A stretch of DNA of 64,000 bases, taken from assembly GCF_003967535.1 (NCBI RefSeq), contig NZ_BIFR01000001.1, positions 3,347,001 to 3,411,000 on the forward strand, given 5' to 3'. Positions 62,980-64,000 of the stretch are shown piece by piece (position 1 is the stretch's first letter; every line of letters begins with the position of its first letter). The notes under the pieces were generated by a model that was not told where the DNA came from, made no database searches, and was given only the letters and a program-made list of their open reading frames with translations. A program made the position numbers and the translations under genes. This stretch comes from Tengunoibacter tsumagoiensis. GTDB taxonomy: Bacteria > Chloroflexota > Ktedonobacteria > Ktedonobacterales > Ktedonobacteraceae.

Positions 62980-64000
62980 TTACAGCAAGTGGATGTCCCG
63001 AGCGCGCGTCACCATCTGGATGCGACTATGAACTACGAGTTTGGTTGAGATCTGCTTGAGGTGCCATTTGACGGTACTCACCGCAACCACCAGTTCACGC
63101 GCAATGGCCTGATTGGAGAGTCCAAGGGCCACCAGATGAAGCACCTCGCGTTCACGCGCTGTCAAGGATACTGAAGAGGCGTTGCCTTGTGCGTGAGAGA
63201 CAGAGGTATAAAGGGAGACACGTGCTGGTTGTTCTTGCTCTATAATCGTCAGCAGCGTGTGTACAAACGGCCTCACACGTGAGAAATCCGAGAGGTCTTT
63301 AGCACGTTGATCCAGGGATTTGAGGAGCGTCTGGATTGGCGCTCCCTGATCGATGAACACGCGGAGCCAGCCCTCAGATTGGGCGAGCCCCAGGGCGCGG
63401 AGCAGAGCCTGCTGAGCCTGAACAGCATGGCCTTGTTGGTGGAAGACAGTGGCCTGACACACGAGAGTATCCACAACACTGCGCATTCGTTGCTCTGTTT
63501 CTGCATGACTGAGCAGTCGAGCAAGCAGAAGGGCAGCGTTATCAGATCTGCCAGTGCGCGCAAGCACCTGAGCCAGAATCAGATACGGAAATTTGTCCAA
63601 ATGATTGAACTCATCATCTACGTGTACTGACGTTTCCCGTGCCCAACGAGCCGCTTGCTCAACATCATCTTCAGCCAGAAAGATCATGGCACGGATCGCC
63701 CCAAGAAACGGAAGGAAGCGCGGGAGATCCTGACGCTGAACCTGCTTTTCAAGTGCGTGAAGACGCTCGAACGCTTCGGCAGTTTCACCACGCACCTGCT
63801 GTATCTTGGCCAAGAACTGTAACCCATGGAGAAGAGTTATCATCGATTCCCCATGCTGTTCTCCATCTAACCCACGACGTAGCGCATGTTCAGCAAGTTC
63901 AAGCTCATTCCAGGCATAGTGCAGTTCGCCCAGTCCCAGATACGCACTCCTCAGCGCTGCGGGCAACTGTCCCTCCTCTGTGGCCAGACGTAAGAGCTGT
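62980..64000 (-). CDS. MalT/LuxR-type regulator, C-terminal part (cut by window)
   Basis: Only the 3' part is in the window, and the frame stays open to the edge. About 340 residues are seen: TPR-like helical repeats characteristic of MalT-type proteins (AYLGLGELHYAWNELELAEHALRRG in pieces, HYAWNELE), then a C-terminal LuxR/GerE helix-turn-helix (LTAREREVLHLVALGLSN, then ELVVAVSTVKWHLKQIS). The N-terminal ATPase is outside. Activates unknown targets in response to an unknown signal. Confidence 0.85.
   Translation of the reverse strand, partial: QLLRLATEEGQLPAALRSAYLGLGELHYAWNELELAEHALRRGLDGEQHGESMITLLHGLQFLAKIQQVRGETAEAFERLHALEKQVQRQDLPRFLPFLGAIRAMIFLAEDDVEQAARWARETSVHVDDEFNHLDKFPYLILAQVLARTGRSDNAALLLARLLSHAETEQRMRSVVDTLVCQATVFHQQGHAVQAQQALLRALGLAQSEGWLRVFIDQGAPIQTLLKSLDQRAKDLSDFSRVRPFVHTLLTIIEQEQPARVSLYTSVSHAQGNASSVSLTAREREVLHLVALGLSNQAIARELVVAVSTVKWHLKQISTKLVVHSRIQMVTRARDIHLL

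Overview
The window looks like a chromosomal segment of a soil-type Chloroflexota bacterium, most likely of the class Ktedonobacteria. This is an inference from gene content: very large NACHT/HEAT and LuxR-ATPase regulators, an F420-type PPOX protein, an FeS-type photolyase, glycine-rich zinc-ribbon protein, several P450s, TetR/MarR regulators, and roughly 50% G+C. There is no rRNA, and I found no tRNA, CRISPR array, phage module or intact insertion sequence.

Layout. 1-3.6 kb (minus): a sugar ABC importer (binding lipoprotein, two permeases, no ATPase). 3.8-6.2 kb: a MarR repressor divergent from a 14-TM drug exporter, with a promoter flanked by twin operators. 6.3-14.3 kb: housekeeping enzymes (luciferase-like monooxygenase, nitrilase-family hydrolase, polyprenol-type mannosyltransferase-like membrane protein, 1-Cys peroxiredoxin, REC-histidine kinase, zinc alcohol dehydrogenase, GrdB-like protein). 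14.3-19.3 kb: a 1.6-kilo-residue NACHT-HEAT protein. 19.4-21.4 kb: TetR and P450 genes facing away from a 42-nt palindrome. 21.4-29.1 kb: PPOX protein, phosphoesterase, an orphan ATP synthase beta subunit, a tandem 57-bp repeat, a 944-residue LuxR-ATPase and a phospholipase-C-like lipoprotein.

29.3-39.9 kb is a nearly complete purine degradation island: amidohydrolase (opposite strand), then uraD, uricase, uraH, allantoate amidohydrolase, allantoinase, a fused FAD/[2Fe-2S] xanthine dehydrogenase subunit, the molybdopterin subunit and a DUF3830 protein. The genes are tightly packed, mostly with stop/start overlaps, and together would take xanthine through urate, hydroxyisourate, OHCU, allantoin and allantoate to ureidoglycine/ureidoglycolate. 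Three copies of a 53-bp repeat bracket uraD.

40-44.8 kb holds two different P-type ATPases behind a perfect CRP-type palindrome, with a duplicated translation start region between them. 44.8-54 kb (minus) holds a phosphoesterase, a family 2 glycosyltransferase, a thioesterase with a cysteine nucleophile, a GH2 beta-mannosidase-like protein, a DUF1839 protein, an aminoacyl-tRNA-synthetase-like amino acid:[carrier protein] ligase and an acyl-CoA dehydrogenase. The last three or four form a tight unit, which is the strongest candidate for an uncharacterised pathway, and no carrier protein gene is visible next to it.

54-64 kb: an iron-sulfur (6-4)-type photolyase, SDR, TetR regulator, a membrane-anchored sugar-binding-like protein, zinc-ribbon protein, CaCA exchanger coupled to a CDF transporter whose start codon lies in a 38-nt palindrome, a second P450, and the 3' part of a MalT/LuxR-type regulator cut by the window end.
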